Below are positions 1 to 9,904 of a stretch of 64,000 nucleotides of DNA, one piece after another; position 1 is the stretch's first letter, and each line of letters opens with the position of its first letter. Below the pieces are notes generated by a model, which was not told where the DNA came from, made no database searches, and worked only from the letters and a program-made list of their open reading frames with translations. The stretch covers positions 11,470,001-11,534,000 of the forward strand of contig NC_003076.8 of NCBI RefSeq assembly GCF_000001735.4. Direction: 5' to 3'. Source of the DNA: Arabidopsis thaliana (taxonomy: Eukaryota > Streptophyta > Magnoliopsida > Brassicales > Brassicaceae). Position numbers and translations under genes: made by a program.

Positions 1-1423
1 CATTGTATATACTATTGAGTCTACATTCATCTAAGGCATAGAAAAACCAAAAATGTTTATAATATTTCTGAAAATGATGTCACAAAAACAAAGTGTGCAT
101 ATATTTGCATCACATTTAGGATTGAGTCTAGGATGTTTCATATAGGATTCTTGCACATGCATTGCATAGGGGATTATGATGAAATACCCTTGTTGCTAGT
201 TGTCTGATGCATTGTCAATGAAATTGAAGTAAAACTGCACCATGTATTGAATGCTCTACTCGATCACACTGCCAGGATTTGATACCATTCCCTATCAATT
301 TGAACCTGAATCTGATTTATAATTATCATGTCTTGGCATCAAATTTGAACACATGGATACCCTAAAATACTTGGACTTCCTTACTCATTTTAACCATTCT
401 TGTTAGTCCAAGTAGCTGACTCCCCTTATTGGAGCAGTTAACCCCGACCCTAACTCTTAACTTTTTTTCAAGCCCTTTATCACTTGTGAGTGTTTGTGAG
501 GTCTTATTCCGATTGAGCTTGGTAGAAAGGGCTAGGTTCGTAACGACAAAGATAGTGTCTTATGTTGTTCTAGTTCGAGTTATGCGGATTAGATAGGAAT
601 AGGTGGGCGCTTATATCGTGGGTTGTAATGTGTTTAAAAGAAAGAAAAGAGTGAATTCATTGTTGATGAGGAAAGGGAAAAAACATTCTAGGGGAAGTAA
701 GCTAAAGAAGTTAGAAAATAGCCTAGTAAAGGTTTTGGGAATGTTAAAGAAAAGAATAGGGTTCTTGTTAGCTATAGAAGAAGGGTAAAAGCCCTTAGTT
801 TAAAAGATTAAAACAGGAACCATAGTTGTTAAAGATATTCAAATCCGCTAGAAGTATCAAAGTATTGAGAAAGGTTCTTCTAGAGTTAAGAGAAAAAAAC
901 GAATGATATGAAAAAGGGTTTAAGAGATTCATGAATGCAAAGGGTAGAGTTAAACTCTTATTTTAGGATTGGAGAATGGATTTCCATTAGAGCTTCATTG
1001 GTTATACTTTGTGTAGATCAGATCTTATCTCTGTATGCATAACTTGGGACTTACCTTTATCATTCTACTAAAGCTCAATCATTCTTTAATGGACCATCTT
1101 TGTCTCCTGACCTTCACCTTAGCCAAATGAGTTCATTGATGATGCATTGCTTGATTTACGTTCCAGAACTAATGAATGTTAAAGGGATTGATAGATTTGA
1201 AAGCATGTGTAGGTCGAGTATAAGAGTCGGATTGAATCATAACAAGGCATGGCTAACGTTTTTGAGTAGAATTCGATCTTATCGCATCTTTAAACTGCCA
1301 AATTGGAAATTGATTTTATCTATTTATTTGATGCTTTGATTCTGAATCCCCAACTTTAAACCTTCCTTCAGCTATGTTTTCTTATTTACTTAAAGGCAAG
1401 CAAAAAACTAAGTTTGGGGGAGT
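1..1423 (+). other. 3' non-coding tail of outer Athila/Tat-like element X
   Basis: No open frame here is convincing: the longest are 61 and 79 codons with no family resemblance. The stretch ends with GGCAAGCAAAAAACTAAG, then a purine tract TTTGGGGGAG, then TGATATG. The same arrangement precedes the Athila 3' LTRs at 16330 and 53093, so this is the internal 3' end of an LTR retrotransposon whose body lies left of the window. It is more diverged from those two tails than they are from each other, so it is probably a different family. Confidence 0.6.
1413..1423 (+). other. polypurine tract of element X
   Basis: TTTGGGGGAGT lies directly before an LTR starting TGATATG. It occupies the plus-strand priming position of Athila/Tat elements and matches the tracts before 16330 and 53093. 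Confidence 0.65.
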
Positions 1424-1535
1424 TGATATGCCTATAATTTGCATGTTTTCTTCATTCATTCATCATCGTTTTGGGTCTAGTTTCATAGCATTCATCACTG
1501 TTTCATATCATTTCTCATCATTCTTGCATGCTTTG
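1424..1535 (+). repeat. LTR of element X, fragment 1 of 3
   Basis: Starts TGATATGCC right after the polypurine tract. It is cut at 1535 by insertion of Athila element A: the last five bases, CTTTG, recur at 17479-17483 as the target-site duplication. The LTR resumes at 17484. Confidence 0.6.
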
Positions 1536-2025
1536 TGATATATACCTATTTTCACTGATTTTATCTATGGTTTAGGGTTAGGATTTTGAGTCTTTATGTT
1601 ATTTCTCGAGTCTTTTTAGTGTCTTTTCAGGTATTCCATGCAACGGGACAACAATAGGGACGAGGAGACATTTTGGAGCAAAAGCTAAAGAAAAGGAAGC
1701 TAAGGACGATTTTAGATTCAGGAATCAGAGAGAGTGTCGATCGACACACTCTTCATGTCGATCGACACAAGTTTCGGTCCAGAAAAGTCCAAGACGCTTT
1801 CAAGTTTACAAAAGAGGAAATTTGCCCCAGAAGACTTTCCTATTTGTATTATTAGTCCGTGGACGTTTTATAGGGTTTTATATACATTGTTTAGACCTAA
1901 GTTTCTTTTATCAAGTTCTTTGCAAAACCCTATTTTAAGAGACATAAGCTATTCATCCTCTGCTCTTCAGAGATTCATTCAGTTTTTAATACAGTGAAGA
2001 GATCCTTTCTAACTCTTTTCTTTAT
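1536..2025 (+). repeat. 5' LTR of Athila A, left part
   Basis: It is colinear with the 3' LTR at 16330 up to AACTCTTTTCTTTAT at 2025. Homology then stops and resumes at 9190 with TTTATTGTTGTG. It contains two GTGTCGATCGACAC-type palindromes (1734-1747 and 1756-1767), as does the 3' LTR. Confidence 0.85.
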
Positions 2026-2065
2026 AAGAGGGTATAGAGATCAACACAACATAGAGAATCGCTTA
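2026..2065. other. 40-bp stretch between Athila LTR and Sirevirus LTR
   Basis: This segment is absent from the other Athila LTRs at the corresponding place and is not in the second Sirevirus LTR. No clean five-base target duplication can be read around the Sirevirus (GCTTA before, CTTTA after). It may be filler DNA from a repair event or the remains of an earlier insertion. Confidence 0.4.
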
Positions 2066-2634
2066 TAACTATATTCTTATTGATAACAAACTGATTACAA
2101 ATGTTATCTCGGAGATTACTCGATCTATTCTACCCAAAAGATCAAACCCGACTAAGAATACCTAAGCCTAATTCTCTTCTCTGTTTCTTATCACTTTTAC
2201 GTGAAGACAAAGAGAACTACACACTCACCTTCAAGCTTTTGCAATGCTTTGAAGTTTACAATCGTATGATAGTATTCTAGAGTGCTCGAAGTGCCTCACA
2301 CTAAGCTCTAGAATACTTATACCTACTCTCCAGAACTCTAAACCTAGGATCTCCGAGAATCACGTTTTTAAGGAATCTTTCTTGTTTTCTCCAAGCTTAT
2401 TCCTTCCTAAATCTTTGAGATAATATCTTCCATATCTTCTCGGTGATTCGTGTCTTTGACACCACGCCAAGTCAGCTTCCATCCTTGGCTCTCCACATCA
2501 TACGCCTCAGCTTGCCACCTCTGCTCTTAAATCCATGTCTGCAACTCAAGCGTCAGATGGGACTCGATGCAGCTTACTGAAATCCATCAACATTCTGATC
2601 GTCATCAGCTGATTGATTGAACTCTGCATCTTCA
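2066..2634 (-). repeat. 3' LTR of the Sirevirus
   Basis: Colinear over its full length with 8621-9189. The terminal TG expected at 2066 has become TA. The other end reads ...ATCTTCA on the plus strand. Confidence 0.88.
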
Positions 2635-2648
2635 GTCTCCCCCTTTTT
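2635..2648 (-). other. polypurine tract of the Sirevirus
   Basis: On the minus strand this reads AAAAAGGGGGAGAC immediately before the LTR start TGAAGAT. A second purine-rich copy, TGGGGGAGATT, lies near 2821-2831. Repeated tracts of this kind are a known Sirevirus habit. Confidence 0.8.
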
Positions 2649-2884
2649 GACTGAGTTTGATACTCAAGCATCTCTCAGTTGATATGAGAAACTCAAGTGG
2701 GGAACATAACACACAGCCAATAGACATATTGTAGAAACACCATCTAGCATAATTAGTATAACGCGATTAGTCTAAAGATGAGCAATGTGTTAAACAAATA
2801 ACAAAGCTCCTCCACAAATTAATCTCCCCCAGCATCCTCAAAATCCAAAGGAACCTTATCTCCCCGCTTGAGCAGATAACTTAG

Positions 2885-3819
2885 TCAAAAATCATGTAAG
2901 CAACCAGACATATTCGACGCAAGAAATGAAGTTCTCACAGAACACTTACCTGTATCGAGAGCAGCCTGCAGAATTTCGATGGCAATTTTCATTGCCCTGC
3001 GGTTGGATGATTCCTTGCGACCTACTACTGCACTCTGCTTCACCTTCTTCTGCTTGGTCGACGCTGCGGAGGCATGAGGGTTGACGGGAATCTGAACCGG
3101 GCGTTGCGTCTGGATAACTTGATAGATCAGGCTGGGGAACGGTAGGAAGAGTTTGGTGTCTGGTTTCAGAGCCAGCTGAAGAATGTGATCAAAAGCCATC
3201 CTTCCAAAGTCAAATGACATTTTGTGCATGATCATGTATACAAGCTTGACTCGGTCAGGCTGCGCATATCCATCATTCGATGTTGGAGACCAATTGGAGC
3301 AGCAGAGTTGTGAAGGCACTCACCTGAATCTTGCTCGAAGAACTGAATTTCCCACCAGTCAGAAAAGTAGCCACTCGAGATGCCACAGATTGCTGAGAAG
3401 GAGCAGCCTCTGGACCCTTTGGTTCAGGCTTCTGAACCCGATCCGCTGACGATGGAGTCTCATCCTCAATTTCGATTATCAGCGGTGTGGGTCTCTGACA
3501 GGTACCATACCCCAATCGGGATCCGGCACAGTGAGCTCTTCATCGGACATCACCTCTTGAACTTTCGGTTCACTCCGCTATGGAATATCTTGCATCGAGT
3601 CACCGGGCGGTGAGACTGACAGATCTGAAGACGATTCGGACTCCGATTGTTGTTGAACAAGACGATGAACAGCCGAGAAAATCGATTTCGTGCTCTCTCT
3701 CTCACCTGAATTCTGAAGGATTCGCCTTGAGTGCAGTGGGTTGCCTTCTCGACTTCCAAAGATAGTTGATTTGACTCCTCAAACCCGAACTCCTCTTTTT
3801 CCCTCCAATACTCGAACAA
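2885..3819 (-). pseudogene. env-like extra ORF (ORF3) of the Sirevirus, broken
   Basis: Three overlapping minus-strand frames (2885-3319, 3273-3515, 3550-3819) lie downstream of pol and upstream of the 3' LTR, the position of the env-like or plant-transposon-protein ORF in SIRE/Endovir elements. The largest (144 residues) has NWSPTSNDG early, then FGRMAFDHIL and LFLPFPSLIYQV, then a lysine-rich stretch. That layout is the NW.PT...FG..IF..I...LPFPSLI pattern I associate with this ORF in plant retroelements. The middle frame is rich in Pro, Ser and Glu. Frames change at least twice, so no full product is made. Whether the family ever acted as an envelope is not shown here. The assignment is moderate and rests on position and one motif block. 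Confidence 0.55.
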
Positions 3820-4623
3820 ACATCCTTGAATTCACATGGGCTTTTGAAACTCGAAATGGGCTTGGACCTAAACTGTTTTGTTATTCTGAAACACTTAACA
3901 AACGCATAAGTGCTTCCTTGCCAAGAAATTCCTCAATCAAACAAATGATTTTTGTTAACATCAAATTTCAAGGAACACCCAGATAAAAACTTAACATTCA
4001 TATCCTAAACCAGTTTAGTGACCCAAACTGACAATTGACACATGTGGGTAATAGCTTTCCAACAATCATTTCAAAGCTTACCTCTTCCTTGTACTCTGAG
4101 GTGTGCTTTATGCCAATCAATTGCTCAGGACTCAGCATGAAATTATCACAACCACTCAGATCGTTGATGAATCAACTCATTATTCAGTGGCTAGTCTTTC
4201 ACACTGTCATGCCTTCAGTTCTCAATAATCAGAGCAACGTGTAACAGGCAGCTGGAATTTCCTTTGAATATAGCATTACCAAACAGAAGCATGATGATAT
4301 GAGTTTTTCCGAATTTCTCCCTCTTTTGTTATATCAGCAATATCACTTGACTTCCCAATTGCTTGATATTCGAACTTAGTGATCTTGATACACACACTTT
4401 TTTTTTTTTTTTTTTTGTGTATCAAATCCATTCAGTTGGTTGATCTTCTCAGCTCTTTGACCTCCTGTTAAACGACAACGTTTTACGTTTGAATTGAACC
4501 AGCATGACCGGCAGCTATTTTCCACATGACTTTGCAGAGTGTTGATCCTGTATGCATTTTTGGATTTCCATGACCTGTTCTTGCTTCATGTCCATGTTCT
4601 AGATCATCACAACTCACAACCAA
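3820..4623 (-). other. non-coding stretch of the Sirevirus between RNase H and ORF3
   Basis: I see no supported gene here. It contains a run of 20 T at 4398-4417 flanked by inverted TGATACAC and GTGTATCA. Confidence 0.5.
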
Positions 4624-5295
4624 TTATAGTTCAAACATTCCAATGAAAATTCGTAGAGTACAGAATTTGTTAGAAATCAGAGGTTTGATAAACACTTCAG
4701 CTAGTTGAGCTTTAGTACCCACATGTTCAATAGCTATCAGTTTCTCCTTAACTAGTTCATGAATATAACTATGTTGATGATTTATGTGCTTATTACGAGG
4801 CCGTCTAACAAGTTCTTGAAAACAATGTATAGCACTATGATTATTGCAAAACAGTAACGGAAAATCAGAAATCATACCACACTCCTCTATGAGTTGTTTC
4901 AGCTGTACAAGTTGAGCACTCGAACTTTCCAAAGTACTAAGTTCTGCTTCAGAAATTGATAGGATCAAATTGTTCTGCTTCTTGCTCTTCCAAGACACCA
5001 AGTTGTTTCCAATGAAGTAGCATCCTCCAATAGATCCCCGTATATCATCCAAAGACCCAGCCCAATCCGCAGCACAATATCCCTTCAGTCTATTGTCAGT
5101 GTCTTTGGTGTAGTACAGCTCGAAAGTTGGTGTACCATTCACATACTTGAGAATTCTCCTTACAGCTGTCAGATGCGAACTCTTGGGATTAAGCTGGTAT
5201 TCAGCGCACACATTTACTACATGACAGATGTCTAGTCTACTTGCAGTTAAGTATTGAAGGCTCTCGATCATCCCTTGATACATGCTGATATTCAC
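4624..5295 (-). pseudogene. Copia RNase H domain and pol C-terminus, Sirevirus
   Basis: This 223-residue frame matches the end of a Copia polyprotein. It opens with the segment after RT (MYQGMIESLQYLTASRLDI) and continues with the connection region ...RRILKYVNGT. The RNase H signature follows: GYCAADWAG, then the GGCYFIGNNLVSWKSKKQ block, SISEAEL, CNNHSAIH and KHINHQHSYI. RNase H degrades the RNA strand of the RNA:DNA hybrid during reverse transcription in the virus-like particle. The frame is separated from the RT frame by a stop and a shift at 5296-5307. The usual AEAEY acidic residues appear altered to EAELST, so activity is doubtful even within the open stretch. Confidence 0.82.
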
Positions 5296-5307
5296 ATTTT
5301 CTCCTCT

Positions 5308-6237
5308 CTAATCAGCAGTAAGTCTTGTAGAGATCTTCATCGGTGTTGTGGCCACCTCATGTGCATCCAGCTTGAACTTCTCAGTCATTGTTTTGACGTA
5401 CATGTTCTGAGACATAGATATGCCTTCATCTGCCTGTTTAATCTGCATTCCTTGTATGTACCTCAGATCTCCGTACATACTTACCTCAAACTCTCTGGTG
5501 ATGAGTTCAACAAAGTCTTGTACAAGAGCTTGATTTTTCGAACCATACAGCACATTGTCCCCATACAGTTGTACCAACAATAATCCCTTGTTGTCTGATA
5601 ATACAAACAATATCTTGTCATGAACACTCCGAAGATAACCTCTTTCTTCAAGGAACATGGGCAGACGCTCATAATATGTTTCCGGATTTTGCTTGAAACA
5701 GTAGACAGCTGTTTTCAATCTATGAGCCGAGTACGGATGCCCTGGACTCCCGAATGCTCTTGGTTGATTCTCAAACCAATCCCTTTGAGGTTCACTACTC
5801 AAGATTTCTTTCTTGACCACCATCTGATGCACATAAAACTGTGCTGCACATGCACATCCCATCAGAAACCTGATAGATTCACCTCTAGCAAGATGAGTAT
5901 CGATCTTTGACTCGTCTTCCATCAGAATATAGCCTTGAGCCAGCAGAATATTTCTAAGTCGCATTGCAAGACCTACTTCATCAATGATCTGATTGTAGAT
6001 ATTGTACCCCAATAACCTGATGGACTTTGCAAAGTTCAGTTCCCACTCCATAGCGTCTTCCCAGTTGCTAACATAAGAAGAATCCGAATTCACTTTTCCC
6101 CCCTGAATCTCGTCCATAGCACTGGTGTTGAAGAGATTCCACACTGTATTTGTTGTTAGCCGACTTGAATGATTGTAGTGAGGAACAAGAACTGAAATTG
6201 TTTGCCTCTTGAGATCATTTGACCTTTCCCCCAACAA
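5308..6237 (-). pseudogene. Copia reverse transcriptase remnant, Sirevirus
   Basis: This 309-residue frame covers the linker after integrase and most of the RT. Recognisable blocks in order are WEDAMEWELN (entry to RT), LAQGYILMEDESKID, YVHQMVVKKEIL, AVYCFKQNPETYYERL, then LLLVQLYGDNVLYGSKN and FEVSMYGDLRYIQGMQIKQ. The catalytic YVDD motif reads YGDN at residues 225-228 (about 5554-5565), so the second essential aspartate is lost. The N-terminal half is badly diverged. The integrase that should precede it is missing: only about 110 bp separate this frame from the protease frame. RT would copy the element RNA from a tRNA-iMet primer. Confidence 0.8.
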
Positions 6238-6348
6238 CCTGAGCCACGTAAGCCAAATAGACTAATCAAACACAAAACTGAACAATTGCATACCGTTTTG
6301 ATTGCGAACTCGAATAAAGCCTGCCAGCTTATTGTACACAACTGTAAA

Positions 6349-6819
6349 CTACTGTACAGAACTCATAACTTCACTCATCTGATCAGATTCATCAGATTTA
6401 TCTGGTAGAGACACTAGCGTTTGATCTTCTGAATCAGATTCATCAACCAATGATGCAGTGCAACATGATTCCTCTGGATTCCACATGTAACAGTTATTTG
6501 CAGCATGTTGTCCTTCCATCTTCACAAATCCTTGTTTGTCAACAGCTCTACATTTTGTTTGTGTAAAAATGACACTTAAACTATCATCACAGAGTTGACT
6601 GATATTGATCAGATTCGCTTTGAGTCCATCGACATGGTATACACCTGTTAGATGAGGCAGTGCTTGTCCTGAAGTGTGTCCCTTTTTTTTGACCAAGGCA
6701 TCTCCAAATTTGATTTTTCTAGATGTCACATCCTCATACCCAGCGAGATTGTATATTGTTCCAGTCATGTGTCTGGAGCATCCACTATCAAAGCACCACA
6801 TCATGTCACTGAGTTCCAC
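6349..6819 (-). pseudogene. Copia protease and pre-integrase region, Sirevirus
   Basis: The frame opens with WCFDSGCSRHMTG near its N-terminus, the Copia aspartic protease active site (DSG followed by SRHMTG). About 60 residues later comes the block with ANLINISQLCDDSL and the C-terminal Gly-His region that leads into the pre-integrase zinc finger. The protease would cut the polyprotein. After about 100 residues the frame turns into a Ser/Asp-rich tail (DESDSEDQTLVSLPDKSDES). The integrase catalytic core that should follow is deleted or unrecognisable between 6237 and 6349. Confidence 0.78.
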
Positions 6820-6846
6820 ACTTGCTGATGTTTGAGCAAGATGACA

Positions 6847-8618
6847 CTATAGATTTCTTTTCTTGACGTACACTTGTCTGACCTGTCGTCCTGGAGCACC
6901 CGCTTGATAACTTTTCCTAGTCTGAACAACCTGTTTCAAGTAGTTATAGCAGTCTGCTTTGTAGTGACTCAAACCTCCACAGTACCAGCATCCCGTTCTC
7001 CTGCTTCTGAATTCTGGTCTAAAGTCTATTTGTCTCAAGTTGTAGGCCTAAGGTGCTCTTCTCGGCTTAGAGCGAAACTCATTCAGAACAGCTATTGTTG
7101 ATTTGACTTGAGACTTGTCTTCTGTAGTGGATCCTTTGACAAACTGAGTCTCACCTTTAGTGTTTCCCCCACGTAACATTTGATGTTCTGCCCATGGTTA
7201 GAAGTTTGTCCAGATCCTTAGTCTCGTTATTCAGCATCTTGATATTCCTCATTTGTTCTGCCAACTGCTTTTCCAATCCTTCAGACTTGGTTCTTTCCTC
7301 AGAAAGTTCCTTTTCAAGCTTCGCCACTTGCATTACCAGTGTCTCTTTTTCAACACCAAGTACTTCATTGTCCTTTTTCTTTTGAACCAACTCTTCAATC
7401 AGAATTCTGAACTTCTCGATGATAGATCTGGTTCATCAGTGTCTGACTCAGATTCAGATTCCTGGTTAACATCCTCCAGTGTACCATTCTCAACTGTTTC
7501 TTCAGTGCCTGTTTCAATCACACCAAGTTGAGCTACCAGACTATTGAGAATCTCTCCTTCTCCTCCTGCACTGTCATCCGTATCACTTTCGCTCCAAGTG
7601 ATGTATGACTTCTGCTTTGTTTCTTCATTTCCAACACATTCAGCCTTGGTATGACCATAACCTTTGCACCCATAGCACAATATCCTTTTTTTCTTCAGTG
7701 TGGGACACTCAAACTTGTAGTGACCAAATCCCTCACATTCAGCACACTGTTTTTTCTGAACTCTTCGAATCTCTACTCATATCAGGTCGTCTGTCTGATG
7801 AATTACCCTTGCGTTGTCCTCGTTCCTTTTTCCTGAATAACCTCTTAACAATCAAACCAACCTGATCCTCACTTACACTTAGTTGAGATTCAGCAGCCTT
7901 GAGAGTCAAACTCTTTCATGATGAGCGTTCCTTCTTCTTCATTTGCAATTCATACGCTTGCATCATTCCCACCACTTGCTCAAACTTTAGAGTATCAGAA
8001 TCTAAGTGATACATCTATTTCTGACTTGTGAGATTGAAACTTATCAGGCAGACTTTTGAGAAACTTCTTGACCAGCTTCTTGTCCTTGTACCTTTTTCCC
8101 AAGAAAACAGCCTCCTGAGAAATTGAACTTAGCCGACTGTTGAACTCCTCAATGGACTCTTCAATCTCCATCTTCAAGTTTTCAAATTTAGATGCTAGGA
8201 TATCCAATCTAGTCCACTTCACGTTACTGGTTCCTTCAAAGGTTGTCTCCTAAATGTCCCAAGCTTCCTTCGCTGATGTGCACCCCTACACACGAGTGAA
8301 TTGACTCATTGGCAGGGATCTGAAGATGATTGACAAGGCCGTCGAATTGTTCTTAGCGGCTGTCTTCTCTTCAGTGATCTAATCCTTCTTGGACTTTGGT
8401 ATTTCTAACCCCTTAGCATCCATGACCACCGGAGCTGTCCATCCTTCTTCCACTACGAACCACGCATCCATTTCATCGCTTTGGATAGCCTGCTTGATAG
8501 ACACCTTCCAGTAACCATAATGCTTAGCATCCAGCTTCAATGGCTGTTGTATCGTAACATACTGTTGTGAATTCTCCATGACCCTGTCGCAAGATCTCAC
8601 CTGTTGAAGAGATACCAC
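6847..8618 (-). pseudogene. Copia gag, Sirevirus, fragmented
   Basis: Five minus-strand frames together recover the gag order. 8379-8618 is the N-terminus, with LKLDAKHYGYWKVSI and the acidic W block typical of Copia gag. 7995-8222 is the UBN2-type core, with ESIEEFNSRL and LVKKFLKSLP. 7399-7680 has a CCHC knuckle (CYGCKGYGHTKAEC) and an acidic tail. 7157-7390 is a coiled coil (QVAKLEKELSEERTK) ending in the IKMLNNETKDLDKLL block. 6847-7038 has a second knuckle (CWYCGGLSHYKADC) just before the protease. Gag forms the particle and binds the RNA. The frames are joined by stops and shifts, and the start is uncertain because the ATG upstream of MENSQQYV lies near the PBS. Confidence 0.8.
8608..8618 (-). 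other. primer binding site of the Sirevirus (tRNA-iMet type, decayed)
   Basis: On the minus strand, GAGTGGTATCTC follows the LTR end at 8621. TGGTATC matches the start of the usual TGGTATCAGAGC site and the remainder is mutated. Confidence 0.6.
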
Positions 8619-8620
8619 TC

Positions 8621-9189
8621 TGACTATATTTTTATTGATAACAAACTGATTACAAATGTTATCTCGGAGATTACTTGATCTATTCTACCCAAAAGATCAA
8701 ACCCGACTAAGAATACCTAAGCCTAATTCTCTTCTCTGTTTCTTATCACTCTTACGTGAAGACGAAGAGAACTACACACTCACCTTCAAGCTTTTGCAAT
8801 GCTCTGAAGTTTACAATCGTATGACAGTATTCTAGAGTGCTCAAAGCGCCTCACACTAAGCTCTAGAATACTAATACCTACTCTTCGGAACCCTAAACCT
8901 AGGATCTCCGAGAATCTCGTTTTTAAGAAATCTTTCTTATTTTCTCCAAGCTTATTCCTTCCTTAATCTTCGAGATAATATCTTCCATATCTTCTCGGTG
9001 ATTCTTGTCTTTGACACCACGCCAAGTCGGCTTCCACCCTTGGCTCTCTACATCATCCGCCTCAGTTCGCCACGTCTACTCTTGCATCCATGTCTGCACC
9101 TCAAGCGTGTGATGGGACTCGATGCAGCTTACTGAAATCCATCAACGTTCTGATCGCCATCAGCTGATTGATTGAACTCTGAATCTTCA
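8621..9189 (-). repeat. 5' LTR of the Sirevirus
   Basis: 569 bp, colinear with 2066-2634. It has intact terminal TG (plus-strand 8621) and CA (9188-9189). It is followed at once by Athila LTR sequence. Confidence 0.88.
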
Positions 9190-9825
9190 CTTTATTGTTG
9201 TGTTTATGCTTTATATCCCAATTAGGTTATTTGTTTCATTCAATATGTCTGAGTAGTCTTCTTGTTAGAAATAGGGTTTCTCATTAGGGATTCATATGGT
9301 TTAGTAGATCACCCCTATTAGGTTATCTGTAGAATTCTTCATCTTTGATTATTCTTAACGCTAGATCTTAAGTAATTAACTAGATCTTGAATCCAGACAA
9401 TAGATATGCCCACCATAGATATCTGTAGTTGGATCTATTATTTGATGAGCCTGATTTATAGGTGTGTAATAAGAATCGGCCTATCTACTAATGTGAACAA
9501 TTGAACTCGTTTAGAATGCATGTTTAGGTTCAACATTTCTCGGTTTCTCCGGTTATTCTTAGCTATAAACATAGAGAGTTTTGCAGAATACCACCGGTTA
9601 TTCCATAATTAGAGTTTGAGTGTAAGAATGGTTCGATAACAACTTAGCTTTCATTAGATCTACTAACCAATAGTTTCCTGAGAATTCCCTGTTCCTAGCT
9701 CTCTATATAATCTCGACATTCAACTCATTGTTTGAACAAAAGAACTTTGTGGAAATCGATCCTTAAATACTGCAATTGATCTCTTATTTGAGAGAGTAGT
9801 TCTTAGGGTAATTTGAACCGTATCA
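9190..9825 (+). repeat. 5' LTR of Athila A, right part
   Basis: It resumes homology to the 3' LTR (16820 onward) and ends GAACCGTATCA at 9825. Compared with the 3' LTR it lacks a block of about 70 bp near 9705 (the segment present at 17285-17360). Confidence 0.85.
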
Positions 9826-9827
9826 AA

Positions 9828-9848
9828 TTTCGCGCCGTTGCCAAAGTT
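9828..9848 (+). other. primer binding site of Athila A
   Basis: TTTCGCGCCGTTGCCAAAG follows the LTR end after two bases. It resembles the TTTGGCGCCGTTGCCGGGG site of Athila/Tat elements, with a few substitutions. Confidence 0.7.
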
Positions 9849-9904
9849 CTTGGGAATCACAATTGAGTTTAGTTTAGAAATTTCATCTAGTTTTTACTTT
9901 TATT

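Larger units (their letters stand above)
2066..9189 (-). mobile_element. Sirevirus-type Copia retrotransposon, decayed
   Basis: Two direct repeats of 569 bp (2066-2634 and 8621-9189) bound the element. On the minus strand each LTR begins TGAAGAT. The minus-strand order is LTR, PBS, gag, protease, remnant RT, RNase H, an extra env-like frame, polypurine tract, LTR. Three features point to the Sirevirus/SIRE-Endovir lineage: a gag coiled coil carrying the IKMLNNETKDLDKLL motif, the AAAAAGGGGGAGAC tract with a second TGGGGGAGATT copy near 2826, and an extra ORF after pol. By eye the LTRs differ at about 35 of 569 positions, roughly 6 percent. All frames are broken. Confidence 0.85.

Noticed and set aside
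603..788. 61-codon lysine-rich open frame
   Set aside because: Low complexity and in the non-coding tail of an LTR element, with no family resemblance.
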